Shown one piece after another: positions 62,159-64,000 of a stretch of 64,000 nucleotides of DNA. How positions within the stretch are numbered: the first letter of the stretch is position 1; every line of letters starts with the position of its first letter. The position numbers and the translations under genes are program-made. The DNA comes from Roseobacter fucihabitans (GTDB lineage Bacteria > Pseudomonadota > Alphaproteobacteria > Rhodobacterales > Rhodobacteraceae). The notes under the pieces are model-generated. The model was not told the origin of the DNA. It ran no database searches and was given only the letters and a program-made list of their open reading frames with translations. The stretch covers positions 1,766,501 through 1,830,500 of the forward strand of contig NZ_CP143423.1 in NCBI RefSeq assembly GCF_014337925.2, in the 5' to 3' direction.

Positions 62159-62528
62159 TCGTGTCGTAACCGGCTGTATTTGAACAGAAAATATATGCCG
62201 CTCATTCCTTGCTTGCCCATTTCCCACCATGCACTTGGCGTTTGAACATGATCGCTGCCCTGGTTGATCGGGCGGTTTGAGCATCACTCAACCGTGCAGT
62301 GCAAAGCCCAGCCAAAATCGTGTTGATCCAGGCTTTAAGGCCCCGCAGAAATCAACCGCGCATATGGTGGTGTTTTCCCAGCCTTGCTTGGATCGCCGGA
62401 GCGCTACCTGTGAATTTCAAAGTTTTCTATATATTCGGTTGTATTCTTCGGCCATCCTCGCTTGAGTGTCACAAAAATGAAAAATGCTGCCCCTAGGCAG
62501 TGATCGACACTCAGGAGGATAAACGATC
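62159..62528. other. Intergenic region upstream of the ugpB-type operon
   Basis: 370 bases without a gene. The part 62413-62460 is A+T-rich and could hold the promoter; the last 66 bases carry a nested stem-loop described separately. No convincing Pho box (two CTGTCAT-type repeats) was found, though TGTCACAAAAATGAAA at 62467-62482 is a weak resemblance. Confidence 0.45.
62463..62513 (+). promoter_or_regulatory. Nested stem-loop in the ugpB leader
   Basis: Outer arms TGAGTGTC (62463-62470) and GACACTCA (62506-62513) match perfectly; inside lies CTGCC-CCTA-GGCAG (62487-62500). The outer 3' arm ends directly at the GGAGG ribosome-binding site (62514-62518), so folding may affect ugpB translation. 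Confidence 0.5.
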
Positions 62529-63833
62529 ATGAAACATACATTACTTTCCAGCGCCTGTGCCATCGTGTTGGCCGGACCCGTCATGGCGCAGACCGAAATC
62601 GAATTCTGGCATGCCTTTACCGGGCGGTTGGGCGAATTGGTGGCCGAACAGGTCACGACATTCAACGCATCCCAATCCGATTATGTTGTTACGGCGTCCC
62701 ACAAGGGCAATTATTCCGAAACGCTGAATGCCGGGATCGCGGCTTTCCGCGCGGGCGAGCAGCCTGATATCCTCATGGTCTTTGAGGTCGGCACGGCCAC
62801 GATGATGGCAGCATCCGGTGCGGTCAAACCCGTCTATCAGGTCATGGAAGACGCAGGCGCGACATTTGACCAGGATGCCTATATCGGGTCGGTCAAAGGC
62901 TATTATACTTCCAGCGACGGCCAAATGCTGTCCCTGCCGTTTAACTCCTCCACGCCGGTTTTATGGGTCAACCGCGACGCGCTTTCGGCGGCAAATATCG
63001 ACCCGGATGTGGATCTCTCGACATGGGAACAGGTCGGCGAAGTGCTGAGCCAGCTCAAAGACGCAGGCAACACTTGCCCGCTCACGACCGCCTGGCAAAG
63101 CTGGATTCACCTGGAAAACTTCTCTGCCTATCACGACACGCCTTTTGCGACCAAGGCCAATGGTTTTGGCGGCGTGGACACCGAATTGGCGCTGAATGGT
63201 CCGGCACAGGTTGCGCATATCGGCGCGATGGGGCAATGGGCGCAGGATGGCAAATTCATCTACGCGGGGCGTCGCAATGAGGGTGGCGCGAATTTCCGTG
63301 CTGGCGAATGCGCGCTCTTTACCGAAAGCTCTGCGGGCTATGCGGGTATCAAATCCGAGGCCGAATTCGAATTTGACGTGCGCCCCTTGCCCTATTGGTC
63401 CGCCGTGGCTGCCGAGCCGCAAAACACCATTATTGGTGGGGCCTCCTTGTGGGTCATGGAAGGGCAATCGGATGCAGAATATAAGGGCGTGGCCGAATTC
63501 CTGAACTTCCTCTCTTCCGCTGAAATTCAGGCCAAATGGCATCAGGATACGGGCTATTTGCCGATCACCAATGACGCCGCCACGCTGACCCGTGAGCAGG
63601 GGTTTTATGAAGCCAACCCCGGCACAGATGTCGCCGTGATTCAGATGACCGCCAAGGCCCCGACGGATAATTCCAAGGGCCTGCGTTTGGGCTCCTTTGA
63701 CCAGATCCGCGGGATCATCGATGAGGAACTCGAAGCCGTCTGGGCCGGTGACAAGGACGCACAAACGGCGCTCGACAGTGCAGCCGAGCGCGGCAACGCC
63801 CTGCTGCGCCGCTTTGAGCAAGCCAACCGCTAA
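62529..63833 (+). CDS. ugpB: sn-glycerol-3-phosphate-type ABC transporter substrate-binding protein UgpB
   Basis: 434 residues. Signal peptide MKHTLLSSACAIVLAGPVMAQ; 'TEIEFWHAFTGRLGELVAEQVTTFNASQSDYVVTASHKGNYSETLNAGIAAFRAGEQPDILMVFEVGTATMMAA' is the UgpB pattern, with 'MLSLPFNSSTPVLWVNRDAL' and 'TAWQSWIHLENFSAYHDTPFATKANGF' (glycerol-phosphate pocket region). CAGGAGGATAAACG precedes ATG 62529. It is more UgpB-like than the binding protein at 57485 and opens a second such operon. Confidence 0.94.
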   Translation: MKHTLLSSACAIVLAGPVMAQTEIEFWHAFTGRLGELVAEQVTTFNASQSDYVVTASHKGNYSETLNAGIAAFRAGEQPDILMVFEVGTATMMAASGAVKPVYQVMEDAGATFDQDAYIGSVKGYYTSSDGQMLSLPFNSSTPVLWVNRDALSAANIDPDVDLSTWEQVGEVLSQLKDAGNTCPLTTAWQSWIHLENFSAYHDTPFATKANGFGGVDTELALNGPAQVAHIGAMGQWAQDGKFIYAGRRNEGGANFRAGECALFTESSAGYAGIKSEAEFEFDVRPLPYWSAVAAEPQNTIIGGASLWVMEGQSDAEYKGVAEFLNFLSSAEIQAKWHQDTGYLPITNDAATLTREQGFYEANPGTDVAVIQMTAKAPTDNSKGLRLGSFDQIRGIIDEELEAVWAGDKDAQTALDSAAERGNALLRRFEQANR

Positions 63834-63839
63834 GGCATA

Positions 63840-63868
63840 GGCGCGCGCCGCATCCGCTGGGGCGCGCC
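63840..63868 (+). promoter_or_regulatory. Intercistronic stem-loop after ugpB
   Basis: GGCGCGC (63840-63846) and GCGCGCC (63862-63868) pair perfectly; begins six bases after the ugpB stop. Alternative pairings within the GC-rich run are possible. Confidence 0.55.
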
Positions 63869-63877
63869 GTTCATACC

Positions 63878-64000
63878 ATGGAAAAACGCGTTACTTTCAA
63901 AGGCATCTGGTTGCCGCTGCTGCTGGTCCTGCCGCAGATCACAATCACGGCTGTGTTTTTCTTTTACCCCGCAGGCCAGGCGATTTGGCAGTCGCTCTTC
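63878..64000 (+). CDS. ugpA: UgpA-type ABC transporter permease (partial, N-terminus)
   Basis: First 41 residues only, cut by the window end: 'MEKRVTFKGIWLPLLLVLPQITITAVFFFYPAGQAIWQSLF', one membrane helix and the 'FFYPAGQAIWQS' element typical for UgpA. It follows ugpB by 44 bases with a stem-loop between. ugpE and ugpC would be expected beyond the window. Confidence 0.85.
   Translation, partial: MEKRVTFKGIWLPLLLVLPQITITAVFFFYPAGQAIWQSLF

Noticed and set aside
62467-62482. Possible Pho box before ugpB
   Set aside because: Only one poor TGTCA half-site; the expected 11-bp-spaced second half is missing.
1-64000. CRISPR arrays, rRNA and tRNA genes
   Set aside because: No regularly spaced repeats and no rRNA or cloverleaf-like segments with TTCRANNY arms were seen on reading; a dedicated scan was not possible.

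Overview
The window looks like a chromosomal segment of a marine alphaproteobacterium of the Rhodobacterales (Roseobacter-type). Supporting signs are the many ABC importers, a GapR (DUF2312) protein, the accB-accC-aat-DUF2155-MlaD-NDUFA12 neighbourhood, a VPLPA-CTERM protein, a Zur/ZnuABC locus with an alphaproteobacterial Zur palindrome, and RidA paralogues. No rRNA, tRNA or CRISPR array was recognised. Genus and species cannot be told from the sequence alone.

Layout. (1) 1-5191: a carbohydrate ABC importer (binding protein, two permeases, ATPase) with a divergent IclR regulator; a small MmcQ/YjbR-family gene sits between the two permease genes. (2) 5564-14249: a tryptophan/kynurenine-to-anthranilyl-CoA operon (2-aminobenzoate-CoA ligase, tryptophan 2,3-dioxygenase, kynureninase), a five-gene branched-chain-amino-acid-type ABC importer, and a RidA protein. 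(3) 14246-17488: zinc uptake znuB-znuC-zur with divergent znuA carrying a very long His/Asp loop. (4) 17545-20931: a Tat-exported PhoX-like phosphatase and a photolyase-like flavoprotein whose two domains appear in swapped order. (5) 21083-28085: clpP-clpX, then housekeeping genes (RidA, NDUFA12, MlaD-like, DUF2155, aat, accC, accB). (6) 28507-34700: a VPLPA-CTERM protein and a second Liv-type ABC importer. (7) 34936-41016: an XRE/short-chain-acyl-type regulator, a receiver protein, a small membrane protein and a large symporter-histidine kinase, followed by an orphan FliM/FliN-type protein with an acidic proline-rich tail. (8) 41024-45901: a sulfur/persulfide locus (DUF442 and MBL-fold dioxygenase) split by a nested insertion-sequence block. 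(9) 46211-64000: gapR, a fused-permease ABC importer of the Fe3+/2-aminoethylphosphonate class, a phosphonate-type importer (phnD-C-E-E), a DeoR-controlled glycerol-phosphate-type ABC importer with a metallophosphodiesterase and an inositol-monophosphatase-like enzyme, and the start of a ugpBA-type operon.

How the genes fit together. The window is dominated by uptake: seven ABC importers, counting zinc and the one cut by the window end would give eight, several of them for phosphorus compounds (phosphonate, glycerophosphodiester or glycerol-3-phosphate) plus an exported phosphatase. Six of the binding-protein genes are followed at once by a GC-rich stem-loop before the next cistron, a repeated design likely to raise binding-protein mRNA over permease mRNA. 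The most unusual items are the apparently permuted photolyase, the FliM-like protein with an LPDLPD tail, the XRE regulator with a HisKA-like middle, and the nested IS block that separates two genes of one sulfur pathway.

Limits: functions are assigned by reading motifs, without database searches. Substrates of transporters are inferred from neighbours and are the least certain part.
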